A stretch of DNA of 64,000 nt from Bifidobacterium goeldii (GTDB taxonomy: Bacteria > Actinomycetota > Actinomycetes > Actinomycetales > Bifidobacteriaceae). The stretch is taken from NCBI RefSeq assembly GCF_003951095.1, contig NZ_QXGL01000005.1, forward strand, positions 124,001-188,000, written 5' to 3'. Positions 41,740 to 52,067 of this stretch are shown here, piece after piece. Made by a program: the position numbers and the translations under genes. How positions within the stretch are numbered: the stretch's first letter is position 1; every line of letters starts with the position of its first letter. The notes below the pieces were generated by a model that ran no database searches, was not told where the DNA came from, and saw only the letters and a list, made by a program, of their open reading frames with translations.

Positions 41740-44430
41740 ATGAGCACGATCTGGCGGATTTTTACTCGCGACCTTCTGCGGATCCTACGCAATCCGGTCG
41801 CTGTGGTGGTGACGCTGGGCGTCGCCCTCATTCCCTCCCTGTACGCATGGTTTAACATTCTCGCGAATTGGGATCCATACTCGTCCACAGGCAACTTGCA
41901 AGTTGCTGTTTCCAATGAGGATCGCGGCACGAGTTCCGATCTCGTGGGGCGTCTCGACGCGGGCGCGCAAGTCGTTACAGAGTTGAAGAAAAACGATGCG
42001 CTCGGCTGGCAGTTCGTTGACAGCGACACCGCTGTGCAAGGCGTGCAATCCGGCGAATATTACGCGGCGATTGTGCTGCCAAAAGACTTTAGCGAAAGCC
42101 TTGTAAACTCGGTGACCGGCTCGGCAAAACGGCCGAGTATCAAGTATTACGTCAACGAAAAAAAGAACGCGATCGCACCAAAAATCACCGATACTGGCGC
42201 TACCACAATCGACTCGCAAATCAACTCCACATTCGTAGCGACCGTTGGTAAAACCCTCGCATCTGCAGTATCGCAAGCAGGCGGCAAGCTCGATACAGAG
42301 CTCGACGGCACCCAAAGCAATGTGGTGAAAAATCTCAACGATACGGTGAGCAAAATCGAGAAAACTCGCTCTTCTCTCAAGGAATTGCAAGGCACACTCG
42401 ATCAGGCAAACAGCACGATCAAGGATTCGCGCGCAACCGTTGCCACGCTCAACAAGCAGGTTGCCGCCGCGCAAAAAGCCACGGATGAGTCCAAAACACT
42501 GTTGGTACATGCGCAAGGCAGCGCGCAATCGTTCTCATCAACGCTTGCTGGCGCGCTTGACGATGGTTCCGCACAGCTTTCCGCGATCGGCGTCAACGTC
42601 AACAATGCAGCCGGTACTGCCACCGACAGTTTCAATACCGCGCAAGAGAGCGTTGATACCGTCACATCATCACTGCAGCAGCAGATCAACGCGGCCACTA
42701 CGCTATCGTCAGACCTGAAAACTGCGATGAACGAGGCCGGTATTGATTCCAGTACGCCGGAAGGCAAGCGAATTTGGGACGAAATCAATCGCCTCGATAC
42801 GACGATCAGCGATCAGCAAACCAAGCTCAACACCTTCCACGATGAAAGTACCAAGTTCATCGATTCCGGCAAGGATGCTACCTCCAACCTTGCCGGCGCA
42901 TCCAGCACTATCGTCAGCGGCGGTATTGCTACGCTGACCAATACGCGCAGCACGCTCACCGGCAGCATCACTCCCAATTTGACTGATGGGCTCGCTAGTT
43001 TCGCGGCGCTTACAGGCACTGCTAGCGGCACGCTCACTACGTTGTCTGCCACGCTGAACCAATCTGACAGCCTCTTTGACCAGCTGGCAACAACGCTCGC
43101 AGACGCGAAAACCACCGTCGGCCAGACGGCAAGCTCGCTATCCGACCTGCAAAACGATATTGAAAGCGTGCGCGACGATATTGCCGCGCTAGACAGTTCC
43201 GCCGTCTACCAGAAAATCGCGCAAACGCTAAACATTGACGCCTCCAGCGTCGCTGATTTTATGGGGTCGCCGGTCAAACTCACCACTAAAACCGTGTACC
43301 CGGTAGATAACTACGGTTCCTCGGTGACGCCCTTCTACACCAATCTTGCGCTGTGGGTTGGCGGCTTTGTGCTGATTGCTATTTACAAGCTCGAAGTTGA
43401 CCGTGAGCATATTCACGACATGACCGCCACGCAAGCGTATCTTGGTCGCTGGCTGCTGTTCGTTGCCGTGGGCTTCCTGCAGGCGCTGATTGCCGGCGTG
43501 GGTGACCTCGTGCTTGGCATTCAATGCGAGCACCCGCTGCTGTTCCTGCTTGCATGCTTGTTCTGCTCGTTCGTGTACGTGAATATTATTTACGCACTGG
43601 CGATCGCGTTTAGGCACATCGGCAAAGCCGTTGCGGTGATTCTCGTGATTATTCAGATTCCAGGCGCATCCGGCTTGTACCCGATCGAATTGATGCCGGA
43701 CTTCTTCCGCGAACTGCACCCGTGGCTGCCGTTTACGTATGGTATTAACGCGATGCGCGGGCCGATCGCCGGCATGTATGGCGGGCAGTATTGGTCGGAT
43801 ATGGGCCATCTCGCACTGTACTTGCCGGCCGCGCTGTTTGTTGGTTTGATTGTGCGTCGATACGCGCTGAACCTCAACGCGCTGTTCGATCGTCGCTTGG
43901 CGGAAACCGACCTGATGATCACCGAAAAGAACGCGATGGTCAACGAGCGCATCAGCTTCTCCGCGCTCCTCAGCCAGTTCGAAGGCACTAGCGAACTGCG
44001 CAAGGTAGTGAAGCACCGTGCGCACCGATTCTTTGGGCGTTACCCGCGGCTTATTCGCTCCGGTTTGATTCTGTTGGCGGTACTGCCATTCATATTCCTC
44101 GTGCTGCTGTTTGTGATTCCCAACAAGTCAGCGATGCTTTCGGCATGGATTGCGTCGATTATCATCATCGACGCATATCTCATCATCGTTGAATATATGC
44201 GCGATAATTACGCGCGCCAGCTTGGCTTAAGTGCGATGAGCGCCGACGACTTCCGCGACGCCGTACTACACGGCTATCAACATCGCCGGCTCACGTTCGG
44301 CCCGCACGATGCGCGGCATGCGGCTCCCGTAACCGGCGTTGAAGGCATGGCAGGTACGGGTGCTGAGAGTACGGACGACTCGCGCAGTATAAGTCCACGC
44401 AGTAGTCAGAGAAAGGAGGACGCACGATGA
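41740..44430 (+). CDS. YhgE/Pip family membrane protein, first of pair
   Basis: An 896-residue protein with the YhgE/Pip N-terminus: MSTIWRIFTRDLLRILRNP, one transmembrane helix with ALIPSLYAWFNI, then an extracellular domain containing VAVSNEDRG and YYAAIVLPKDFS. A long coiled-coil/alpha-helical middle (about 150-500, Ser/Thr/Ala/Gln-rich) leads to a six-helix ABC-2-like membrane domain from about 530, and then a cytoplasmic tail with two more hydrophobic helices. Homologues include the lactococcal phage infection protein Pip and the secretion accessory YhgE/EsaA group; physiological roles are mostly unknown. ATG 41740 follows GAGGG. Its stop overlaps the next gene by 4 nt. Confidence 0.85.
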   Translation: MSTIWRIFTRDLLRILRNPVAVVVTLGVALIPSLYAWFNILANWDPYSSTGNLQVAVSNEDRGTSSDLVGRLDAGAQVVTELKKNDALGWQFVDSDTAVQGVQSGEYYAAIVLPKDFSESLVNSVTGSAKRPSIKYYVNEKKNAIAPKITDTGATTIDSQINSTFVATVGKTLASAVSQAGGKLDTELDGTQSNVVKNLNDTVSKIEKTRSSLKELQGTLDQANSTIKDSRATVATLNKQVAAAQKATDESKTLLVHAQGSAQSFSSTLAGALDDGSAQLSAIGVNVNNAAGTATDSFNTAQESVDTVTSSLQQQINAATTLSSDLKTAMNEAGIDSSTPEGKRIWDEINRLDTTISDQQTKLNTFHDESTKFIDSGKDATSNLAGASSTIVSGGIATLTNTRSTLTGSITPNLTDGLASFAALTGTASGTLTTLSATLNQSDSLFDQLATTLADAKTTVGQTASSLSDLQNDIESVRDDIAALDSSAVYQKIAQTLNIDASSVADFMGSPVKLTTKTVYPVDNYGSSVTPFYTNLALWVGGFVLIAIYKLEVDREHIHDMTATQAYLGRWLLFVAVGFLQALIAGVGDLVLGIQCEHPLLFLLACLFCSFVYVNIIYALAIAFRHIGKAVAVILVIIQIPGASGLYPIELMPDFFRELHPWLPFTYGINAMRGPIAGMYGGQYWSDMGHLALYLPAALFVGLIVRRYALNLNALFDRRLAETDLMITEKNAMVNERISFSALLSQFEGTSELRKVVKHRAHRFFGRYPRLIRSGLILLAVLPFIFLVLLFVIPNKSAMLSAWIASIIIIDAYLIIVEYMRDNYARQLGLSAMSADDFRDAVLHGYQHRRLTFGPHDARHAAPVTGVEGMAGTGAESTDDSRSISPRSSQRKEDAR

Positions 44431-46751
44431 AAAACATTTGGAGACTGTTCACCCGCGACGTGAGCCACGCAACACGTAACGTGATCGCGATTATCGTGTC
44501 AATGGGCCTCATCATCATGCCCTCCCTGTACGCGTGGTACAACATTGCCGCCAGCTGGGACCCGTACGGCAATACCAAAGCGCTGAAAGTCGCTGTGGCC
44601 AACCAAGACAAAGGGTACAAGTCCGACCTCGTACCTGTGCGCATCAACGTTGGTGAAACCGTAATCAGTTCGCTGCGCGCCAACCATGATCTTGACTGGC
44701 AGTTCGTTGACCGTGATAAAGCTATCGATGGCGTCAATTCCGGCACCTACTATGCAGCGCTGGTCATTCCCAAAAGCTTCAGCGCTGACATGATGACGCT
44801 GTTTTCCAGCGAAATGAAGCATGCTGAACTTGAGTATTACCTCAACGAAAAAGTCAATCCGATTGCTCCGCATATCACCGATCAAGGTGCAAGCACGGTT
44901 GCTACGACGATTGATCAAACGTTTGCGAAAACGCTCGCACAAGTGGCGCTTGACATGGCCTCCAACGTGATCAGCTTTGCACAAAGTCCGCAAGCCGGCG
45001 AATACGTGCAGAATGCGACCACGCATATCGCGTCGATTTCCAAACAGTTGAAAAGCGCAGCCTCGCAAGCCGACGCGTACGCAAACCTGCTTGGTTCCAC
45101 CGGCAAAATCATCGACGCAACCGACAAGCTGCTCGGCTCTGCTGGCTCCACCGCCGACGATGCTGGCAAAGCGTTGACCGAGGGCAAAAACGGCGTCGCG
45201 AGTCTCAACAAAGCACTTTCCGCAACCTCAGATAGTGCAGCCAGCGCATTACAAGATGCTGCTTCCGCGTACGACAGTGTCACCAAGCAAGTAGACGCCG
45301 CGTTCGACGATATGGGTTCGCAAACCAAGCAGGTCACCAGTCGACTCGACTCGCTGCACGACAGTGTCGCCGCACAATCCACCGCGTTTAGCGAGTATGC
45401 TTCCGCGCTGCGCGATCTTGCTGCTTCCGCCAACGATCAGAACGTGAAAACAGCGCTTAACAAAGCTGCTTCACAAGCAGACTCGGCGAGCAAAGAACTC
45501 TCCAACGTGGCGAGCTCGATCGCGGACGCGTCTACCAACATCACAAACGGTGTTTCTGATGTTGACACTGCGCGCGCCAATATCAAAGCACAGATTGCCA
45601 AAGCGAAGCACACGGTTACGCAAGCGTCGAACGAATACAACAGCACGTTGAAACCGCAGCTCGACCAATTGCGCAGTTCGATGAACGATATTGCCAAGCA
45701 GTCAAGCGCGGTTGTAGCAAGCCTGTCGAAGGTCACCAGCGATGTTTCCGGTTTGTCAAGCGGTGTTGGCGACGGTTTAACCGACGCGCAATCCACTTTG
45801 CATGAAGCGTCGAAAACGCTCACGTCGTCTGCGTCAAAACTCGACGATCTGCAAGAGCAGCTCACGTCCATTACCAGTGGCAGTGGCATGGATCTATCGC
45901 AGCTGTCGTCTACTGATCCGGACGCTATCGCAACGCTGATTTCTGCGCCGGTGGCGGTCGACCGTATTGCTATCTATCCGATTGCCAACTACGGTTCCGC
46001 AATGACACCGTTCTACACAGTGCTGTCCATTTGGGTGGGTGCGATCATCTTGGTTGCGATGATGAAAGTCTCCATTTCCGACCGCGAAAAAGCGAAAATT
46101 TTGGGGCTGGGAGAATCGCTGCCGCTCGGTGAAACGATGGGTGTGCGCGAGGCAATGATTGCCGGGCGGGCTGCCGGCCCGGGCGCTATGCTCGACGTGC
46201 TGCGCAAACCGCGCCCCGAGTCTCCTGGTAACGCGCGGCGCTTCGGCTTGCACCTGTACCAAGAGTATTTCGGCCGATACGCGATTTTTGGAGTTATGGC
46301 ATTGCTGCAAGGCACGCTCGTCTGTCTCGGCGACATGTTCTTCCTCGGCGTGCAATGCGAGCATCCGCTGCAATTTTTGATGGTCGGCTGGCTGAGCGCG
46401 CTCGTGTTCTCGCTGCTGATTTACACGCTGACCGTTTCTTTCGGCGATATTGGTAAGGCGATTGCCGTGGTGCTGCTGGTGATGCAGGTAGCCGGTTCGG
46501 GTGGCACGTTCCCGATTGAAACATTGCCGCCGTTCTTCCAAGCGATTTGCAATTGGCTGCTGTTCCCATACGCGGTATCCGCCATGCACTCGGCGATGGC
46601 TGGCTCCTACGGTATGGAATTTTGGGTGGATATGGGCAAGCTCGCCCTGTTTATTCTGCCGGCGTTGCTGCTGGGCCTGGTGTTGCGCAAACCGGTGATT
46701 CGCTTGAACGATTGGGTGATTCACAATCTCGAATCCACAAAGGTGATGTAG
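44427..46751 (+). CDS. YhgE/Pip family membrane protein, second of pair
   Basis: A 774-residue paralogue of the preceding protein: MKNIWRLFTRDVSHATRNV, a transmembrane helix with IIMPSLYAWYNI, an extracellular domain with VAVANQDKG and YYAALVIPKSFS, a helical Ser/Ala/Asp-rich middle (about 180-480), and an ABC-2-like C-terminal membrane domain. Unlike the first it lacks the extra C-terminal cytoplasmic segment but has a loop with LGESLPLGETMGVREA between the first helices of the domain. ATG 44427 overlaps the upstream stop (ATGA) and AGAAAGGAGG lies upstream. Coupled translation suggests a heteromeric transporter-like complex; substrate unknown. Confidence 0.85.
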   Translation: MKNIWRLFTRDVSHATRNVIAIIVSMGLIIMPSLYAWYNIAASWDPYGNTKALKVAVANQDKGYKSDLVPVRINVGETVISSLRANHDLDWQFVDRDKAIDGVNSGTYYAALVIPKSFSADMMTLFSSEMKHAELEYYLNEKVNPIAPHITDQGASTVATTIDQTFAKTLAQVALDMASNVISFAQSPQAGEYVQNATTHIASISKQLKSAASQADAYANLLGSTGKIIDATDKLLGSAGSTADDAGKALTEGKNGVASLNKALSATSDSAASALQDAASAYDSVTKQVDAAFDDMGSQTKQVTSRLDSLHDSVAAQSTAFSEYASALRDLAASANDQNVKTALNKAASQADSASKELSNVASSIADASTNITNGVSDVDTARANIKAQIAKAKHTVTQASNEYNSTLKPQLDQLRSSMNDIAKQSSAVVASLSKVTSDVSGLSSGVGDGLTDAQSTLHEASKTLTSSASKLDDLQEQLTSITSGSGMDLSQLSSTDPDAIATLISAPVAVDRIAIYPIANYGSAMTPFYTVLSIWVGAIILVAMMKVSISDREKAKILGLGESLPLGETMGVREAMIAGRAAGPGAMLDVLRKPRPESPGNARRFGLHLYQEYFGRYAIFGVMALLQGTLVCLGDMFFLGVQCEHPLQFLMVGWLSALVFSLLIYTLTVSFGDIGKAIAVVLLVMQVAGSGGTFPIETLPPFFQAICNWLLFPYAVSAMHSAMAGSYGMEFWVDMGKLALFILPALLLGLVLRKPVIRLNDWVIHNLESTKVM

Positions 46752-46800
46752 CGGGACGCTTTGCCATCGCGTGCGGCGTGGTAACGGTACAGTAGAGCCT

Positions 46801-47856
46801 ATGAGAGTCACGCTGATCGATGAACACGATTACGCCGCACAAATGGCGACGAAGGTGTTGCCCGCACTAGCAAAATGCCGCGTCGAAGGATGGATGGAAC
46901 CCGCGTCCGCACCTGGTTTGCCAGCTCCTGCTACGAGCGGCAAACTGCACTACGTATGCTACGACGCGGCCAAGTTCGACGTTTTGCATGAAGACGGTGC
47001 CACTGCAGCGTTCCGCGGTGCGGTAGTGATCTCTCACGGATTTACTGAGTTTGCGGCCAAGTATGCGGAAATGGTCTGGTATTTCCTACTTGCTGGTTAC
47101 TCGGTGTGCGTGTTCGAGCATCGCGGGCACGGCTATTCTGCGCGTGATGTCGCTAACCCTTCGCTGGTATGGATTGACGACTGGCATCGATACGTGGCTG
47201 ATCTCGCCAAATTTGCTTCGACGGTCGGCAAACAGTACGCCGATGGATTCCCACTCAACTTGTACTGCCATTCCATGGGTGGCGGTATCGGCGCAGGCGT
47301 GCTGGAAACCCACCCCACCCTGTTCGATAAAGCAGTGCTCTCCTGCCCGATGATCGCCCCCGTAACGGGAATGCCAAACTGGCTGGCTGGTGCGCTTGCC
47401 AACGTGTTGTGCGGTGTGGGCCTCGGCCGGCATATCGTATTTGGTCAGGGTGAGTTTACGCCTGAACTGAACATGGCCGATCATCCTGGCGCGAGTGAAG
47501 CGCGCGTGCGCTGGTTCCAACAGCAGCGGATTGACGACGTGCATCAGCAAACGTATGCGGCAACCTTTGAATGGGTGCGTCAAGCGTTGCGACTATCGCG
47601 CGCAGTGCAGCGTCCGCAAGCGTGCGCTGAAATTGAAACGCCGATTCTGCTGTTCCAGGCTGGGCGTGACATGTGGGTGTTGAACGAGCCACAAAATCGA
47701 TTTGTGAACGAGGTCAACGCTGATGGTGGCGATGCTCGACTGGTGCGTATCGACGACTCGCTGCATGAGATTTTCAGTATGCCTAACGTCATTCTCGGCC
47801 CGTATCTTGAGCAGATTCTCACGTTCTTTGGGTCGTCTGAAATGGCACAGTTCTAG
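46801..47856 (+). CDS. Alpha/beta hydrolase, lysophospholipase/monoglyceride lipase type
   Basis: A 351-residue serine hydrolase. The fold markers are VVISHGFTEFAAKYAEMVWY with FEHRGHGYS, the nucleophile elbow CHSMGGG (Ser158), LFQAGRDMWV for the acid and DDSLHEIF for the histidine. This matches PldB-like lysophospholipases (COG2267). It is 49 bp downstream of the second YhgE/Pip gene and may share its transcript. ATG 46801 is chosen over an upstream frame extension because family similarity begins soon after; the ribosome-binding site is weak. No signal peptide is evident. Confidence 0.85.
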   Translation: MRVTLIDEHDYAAQMATKVLPALAKCRVEGWMEPASAPGLPAPATSGKLHYVCYDAAKFDVLHEDGATAAFRGAVVISHGFTEFAAKYAEMVWYFLLAGYSVCVFEHRGHGYSARDVANPSLVWIDDWHRYVADLAKFASTVGKQYADGFPLNLYCHSMGGGIGAGVLETHPTLFDKAVLSCPMIAPVTGMPNWLAGALANVLCGVGLGRHIVFGQGEFTPELNMADHPGASEARVRWFQQQRIDDVHQQTYAATFEWVRQALRLSRAVQRPQACAEIETPILLFQAGRDMWVLNEPQNRFVNEVNADGGDARLVRIDDSLHEIFSMPNVILGPYLEQILTFFGSSEMAQF

Positions 47857-47882
47857 TGGTTGCAATAGAGGCATAACGTTTT

Positions 47883-48863
47883 ATGGCATCACTGTCATCT
47901 TCTAAGCCTGAGCCGCGGCATGAATCGGCGGCTGCGCAGTCGTCAACTACACCATCCTCGTCACCGTCTCCATCCTTCGAGCAAACGCCGCGCTCCCTGC
48001 TGTTTGGCGCCGCGCTGGTGCTGATCGGCGGTGTGCTGTGGGGTATTAACGCGACCGTTTCCAAGCTGCTGATGGCTGATTATCACGCCGATCCGCTATG
48101 GATTGCGTGCGTGCGCGAACTTGCTGCCGGCGCGCTGTTTCTCATCTGCGCGGGCGTGAAAGAGCCGCGACTGCTTGTCGGTGCACTGCGCGCGCGCCGT
48201 TCTTGGCCGATGATGCTTGCCACGTCGATTATTTGCGTGCTGCTCGTACAAGTTTCATACCTGTCGGCGATTGACTGGACTAATTCAGGTACGGCGACCG
48301 TGCTGCAAACGCTGAACCTGCTGTTTGTGCTCGCCTATGTGTGCGTGCGCGGGCGGCGATGGCCAGGCGTGCGCGAAAGCATTGGCGTTGCGCTCGCGTT
48401 TGTTGGCACAGTGTTGATCGCCACGGGTGGTGATTTATCGACGTTGAAGCTGCCGCTTCCGGGCTTGATGTGGGGGTTGATCGACGCGTTATGCACGTGC
48501 GCATTGTCGATTATGCCGTTGAAGCTTATCGCGCGGTGGGGCAACCTTACGGTGAACGGCATTACTTTCCTGATTTCCGGACTGGTATTGATGCCTTTCG
48601 TACAACCGTGGTCGAGCGCGCCACAATTTGATTGGTTTGGCGTATTGCTTATGGTGTTCACGGTTGTTGGCGGCACGTTCGGCGCATTCTGGTTGTTCCT
48701 TGCCGGCGTAATGCGCATTGGTGCGATGCGCGGCACAATGCTCGGTACCAGCGAGCCAGTGGCCGCCACGATTTCCGGCGTTGCATGGGCGGGCGCTGTG
48801 TTCTCACCAACCGATTTCGTCGGTTTCGCAATGATCATCACCATGGTATTCCTCGTGCGCTAG
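47883..48863 (+). CDS. EamA/DMT-family transporter
   Basis: A 326-residue membrane protein with ten hydrophobic helices in two EamA repeats; the first begins ALVLIGGVLWGINATVSKLL at about residue 43, the second at about 190 with GLMWGLIDALCTCALSIM. It is preceded by a 35-residue Ser/Pro-rich cytoplasmic N-terminus. The family exports metabolites, amino acids or drugs; which one here is unknown. It follows the hydrolase by 26 bp in the same orientation. GAGG lies 14 bases before the ATG, a long spacing. Confidence 0.88.
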   Translation: MASLSSSKPEPRHESAAAQSSTTPSSSPSPSFEQTPRSLLFGAALVLIGGVLWGINATVSKLLMADYHADPLWIACVRELAAGALFLICAGVKEPRLLVGALRARRSWPMMLATSIICVLLVQVSYLSAIDWTNSGTATVLQTLNLLFVLAYVCVRGRRWPGVRESIGVALAFVGTVLIATGGDLSTLKLPLPGLMWGLIDALCTCALSIMPLKLIARWGNLTVNGITFLISGLVLMPFVQPWSSAPQFDWFGVLLMVFTVVGGTFGAFWLFLAGVMRIGAMRGTMLGTSEPVAATISGVAWAGAVFSPTDFVGFAMIITMVFLVR

Positions 48864-48912
48864 CCGATATGGCGCCTGTGCAACCGGAACAGCGACGAGC
48901 GCGCGTACTTGA

Positions 48913-49542
48913 TCAGCAATGTGGAGTTCCTGAGCGCGGCCGGCGGCGTCTTAAAACGCGGACCACGTCCTGCGGGTGGATGGTCCACAAGCAGGCTTGT
49001 ATCCATTGACGTGGCATGTTTTCTAGGGGAATGATGACGCTGTCGTGCCATTGCCGGCGTTTGGCGTCGATCGGATCATCCCAATGCACGTCCAGCCATT
49101 CGTCATATTCGTCTTCAAGCCCGGTTACAAACATTGATTCGGGTGCACAAGGTGCTTTATTAAGCACGCAATGATAGGAGTCAAAATCGGTAAGCAGGAC
49201 GCGGCTCTTGTCAACGTGCAGATGGATGAGCTCCAGCCCATCGTATTGCCCGTGAAAATCGCTACATCGCCTATCCGGCCGGGTGCGAATCCGCCCGTGA
49301 TTGTCGATCCACCGGGCCCATGCCCACACCGGTGCCGCATCTGGCCCCGGTGAAGGCATGCCGGCCGCTTCCATTTCGCTCATCACCCACCGGTAAGCGG
49401 GTGCTAAGAAGCCCCACCATTCCTCTCCGTCGTTAAGTATCGTCTGCCGGTGTGCCAGCGTCCATGATGGCGTATATGAACCGGATTGTTCGAATGCCGC
49501 CTGAATATCGTTCCATCGTTGAAATGTATACAAGTCAATCAT
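48913..49542 (-). CDS. DUF3841 family protein
   Basis: A 209-residue soluble protein. IDLYTFQRWNDIQAAFEQSG at the N-terminus, WWGFLAPAYRWVMSEME, WARWIDNHGR, LIHLHVDKSRVLLTDFDSYHCVLNKAP and a C-terminal Trp/Gln-rich WIQACLWTI are the conserved pattern of DUF3841, a family of unknown function seen mostly in Firmicutes and actinobacteria. I chose ATG 49542, which aligns with the family's usual M-x-L-x-T-x-Q beginning; ATG 49563 is also possible. Neither has a good ribosome-binding site. Convergent with the EamA gene. Confidence 0.7.
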   Translation of the reverse strand: MIDLYTFQRWNDIQAAFEQSGSYTPSWTLAHRQTILNDGEEWWGFLAPAYRWVMSEMEAAGMPSPGPDAAPVWAWARWIDNHGRIRTRPDRRCSDFHGQYDGLELIHLHVDKSRVLLTDFDSYHCVLNKAPCAPESMFVTGLEDEYDEWLDVHWDDPIDAKRRQWHDSVIIPLENMPRQWIQACLWTIHPQDVVRVLRRRRPRSGTPHC

Positions 49543-49620
49543 GGTAATTTTCGGATTCTTCATCGCTAGCAATGGATATAAGACTGGGCTGCTTGAGGCG
49601 AACCGTTTTGGGTGTGTCGG

Positions 49621-50850
49621 CTATGGTAGGACGGGGTCTTTGCCGAGGAGCCAGTCGATGATGTTGACGTATCGGATACCGTCTTCGCTGGATGTTGCTG
49701 GAGTGTCCAGTGCGAAGATATAGCGCGGTTCGTAGCCGCTGATGGCTTTCAGCGATGCGGTTTCGCGCTTAAGCGTCTCGGGATCGTGAACGGTCAGCGC
49801 CACCTGAATATAGGCGTTTGCATACTGTTCCTTGACGACGAAATCGACTTCCCGCCCTTCGATATTGCCAACAAGCACCATGCGCCGGCGCCGCAGCAGC
49901 TCCAGATACACCACGTTTTCGACCATATGGCCGATATCTTCGGACCGATAGCCGGTGATGAAGTTACGCAGTCCAGTATCGACCGTGTAGTATTTCGCCA
50001 ACGATTTGAGATAGTCCTTACCCTTGAGATCGAACCGCTGCGCTTCGTAGAACAGCATGCCGTCGGTCAGATAATCAAGGTAGCTATCCACTGTGGGCTG
50101 CGATATTTTATGCCCGGCTGAGGTAAGCGCTCCTTGGATCTTATTGGCGGAAATCAGCGAGCCGGCATGTGCGAACAGGTATCGCGCAATACGTTTGAGC
50201 GCCGTCATATCGCGGATGGCGTGGCGTTCGGACACGTCGTTGACCAGTACCGTGTTGTAGACGCCCTCTAGATAGCTGGTCATCAACGCGGGATTGTCCG
50301 CAAATTGGAGCATTTCGGGGAAGCCACCCCATTCGAGGTATTGGTGGAATCGGCGTTGCGCGTCTGGTTCGTGTGACGCCTGACTGTACTCGGCGAAGGA
50401 CAGTGGCAGCACTGGTATGGTCATGAATCGGCCGGATAGCAGTGTCGCCAGCTCCGAGGAAAGCATGTGCGCGTTCGAACCGGTGACGTAGAGATCGGTT
50501 AGATCCCGCGCGTACAGGCTTTCCAGTGCATCCTCAAAGCCTGGGCAGCGCTGCGCTTCGTCGATGAAGATGTAGTTCATTGCGTCGGGCTGCATTCGCT
50601 CCGTAATGTACTGGTGTAATGCGTGTTTTTCTCGGAGCGGCTCATTCTCGAACAGATCCAGATCAATGGCGATAATCTGCCGCTGTTCGACTCCTTCTTG
50701 CAGCAGTTGCTGTCGATATAGCCGCAGCAGCGTGCTTTTGCCGCTGCGTCGCACCCCGGTGACGACCTTGATGACGTGCTTGTCTTTAAGCGAGGCGATC
50801 CAGTCAAGATAAGTCGGTCGAGCTACCGTAGCGCGATTTATTGCAAACAT
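49621..50850 (-). CDS. AAA_14/DUF4143 ATP-binding protein
   Basis: A 409-residue P-loop ATPase of the stand-alone AAA_14 plus DUF4143 type. Walker A GVRRSGKS at about 32-39, Walker B NYIFIDEAQ at about 91-99, and the sensor-like VTGSNAHML. The C-terminal DUF4143 region shows VENVVYLELLRRR and REVDFVV, a nuclease-like motif shared by these proteins. Bacterial members are widespread accessory genes of unknown function. ATG 50850 lies just inside an AT-rich stretch (about 50845-50905), and there is no strong ribosome-binding site. Such genes are often horizontally spread. Confidence 0.85.
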   Translation of the reverse strand: MFAINRATVARPTYLDWIASLKDKHVIKVVTGVRRSGKSTLLRLYRQQLLQEGVEQRQIIAIDLDLFENEPLREKHALHQYITERMQPDAMNYIFIDEAQRCPGFEDALESLYARDLTDLYVTGSNAHMLSSELATLLSGRFMTIPVLPLSFAEYSQASHEPDAQRRFHQYLEWGGFPEMLQFADNPALMTSYLEGVYNTVLVNDVSERHAIRDMTALKRIARYLFAHAGSLISANKIQGALTSAGHKISQPTVDSYLDYLTDGMLFYEAQRFDLKGKDYLKSLAKYYTVDTGLRNFITGYRSEDIGHMVENVVYLELLRRRRMVLVGNIEGREVDFVVKEQYANAYIQVALTVHDPETLKRETASLKAISGYEPRYIFALDTPATSSEDGIRYVNIIDWLLGKDPVLP

Positions 50851-50988
50851 ATTTTAATAATAGTGAGTTAATAATACTTTTTCAAAATATAATTTAGATT
50901 ATTGTATGCGTGGTGGGGTGCGCTTCGCGGTATGGTGACCGCGGATAAGCCTGTAGCGCAGAGCGATTGGCGGTGTATCGTAGTGGCC

Positions 50989-51963
50989 ATGAGTGAGCAA
51001 ACAGCATATTTTGCAGGCGGCTGCTTCTGGGGCCTCGAGCGTTATTTTCAAAACGTGGACGGCGTGGTGGACACTACGGTCGGCTATGCGCAGTCGACCG
51101 TCGAATCGCCAACCTATGAGCAGGTCTGCTCCGGCGAAACAGATGCAGCAGAAACCGTAAAAGTCACTTTCGACCCGTCTCAGGTGAGCCTGCGCACGCT
51201 GTCGCTGCTCTTCTTAGAAGTCATCGATCCGTTTTCCGTAAACCGGCAAGGTGAGGATACTGGCCGCCAGTATCGCACCGGTATGTTCTACACAAACGAC
51301 GAGCAAAAAGCCGTGTACATCGCCGCGCTCGAGCAGCTTGTCGATCGTCAGCCGCAGCGCCCTGCCGTGCTGGTTGAGCCGCTGCGCAATTTTTATCCGG
51401 CCGAAGCACATCATCAGGATTATCTGATCAATAATCCTGGCGGCTACTGCCATGTGCCACTCGCCGCAATCGTCAACGTGAAGCGCCGTCAAAAGTACGT
51501 GGAGCGCATCTGGGATCTAACGCTCGAACAGTTCGCGGTCACGCAGAATGCCGCCACTGAGCGGCCGTTTGTCAACGAATACGATGAAGAATTCGAGCCG
51601 GGAATCTACGTGGATATCGTCAGCGGCGAGCCACTGTTCTCCTCGCGCGACAAATTCGATTCCGGCTGCGGCTGGCCTGCATTCTCCAAGCCGATCGCCG
51701 CGTCGCTGCTCACTGAGCATGAAGATCATCGCATTCCCGGCCGCGATCGTATTGAAGTGCGCACTGCCGAAACGCAAATCCATCTCGGTCACGTTTTCAC
51801 CGATGGTCCTGCCGACCGTGGCGGGCTGCGCTACTGCATGAATTCCGCCGCGTTGCGCTTTGTGCCGCGCTCGCGCATGGAAGCCGAAGGCTACGGCGAC
51901 TGGATCGCTGCCGTAGACGGCGAGACAGCGGATAACACCGATAGCAACGCTGTGGCTGACTGA
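50989..51963 (+). CDS. msrAB: Bifunctional methionine sulfoxide reductase MsrA/MsrB
   Basis: A 324-residue fusion. The MsrA domain (about 3-160) starts with AGGCFWGLE (catalytic Cys12) and includes YRTGMFY and EAHHQDYL; the MsrB domain (about 180-310) has [13 protein letters not shown] and the catalytic [13 protein letters not shown]. MsrA reduces S- and MsrB R-methionine sulfoxide in oxidised proteins. The MsrB zinc-binding CxxC pairs common in other bacteria are not seen, as in many A-B fusions. ATG 50989 lacks a clear ribosome-binding site; 29 upstream in-frame residues look non-family. Divergent from the DUF4143 ATPase. Confidence 0.95.
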   Translation: MSEQTAYFAGGCFWGLERYFQNVDGVVDTTVGYAQSTVESPTYEQVCSGETDAAETVKVTFDPSQVSLRTLSLLFLEVIDPFSVNRQGEDTGRQYRTGMFYTNDEQKAVYIAALEQLVDRQPQRPAVLVEPLRNFYPAEAHHQDYLINNPGGYCHVPLAAIVNVKRRQKYVERIWDLTLEQFAVTQNAATERPFVNEYDEEFEPGIYVDIVSGEPLFSSRDKFDSGCGWPAFSKPIAASLLTEHEDHRIPGRDRIEVRTAETQIHLGHVFTDGPADRGGLRYCMNSAALRFVPRSRMEAEGYGDWIAAVDGETADNTDSNAVAD

Positions 51964-52067
51964 CGAAGACACTGACGCTAATAATCCGCGAGCAACTTCA
52001 CCAAGAGTTCATCTGCTTGCGCGTGATTTGGGCCTGTTGGTGCTCGGTAACCGCGGATAATCAGATT

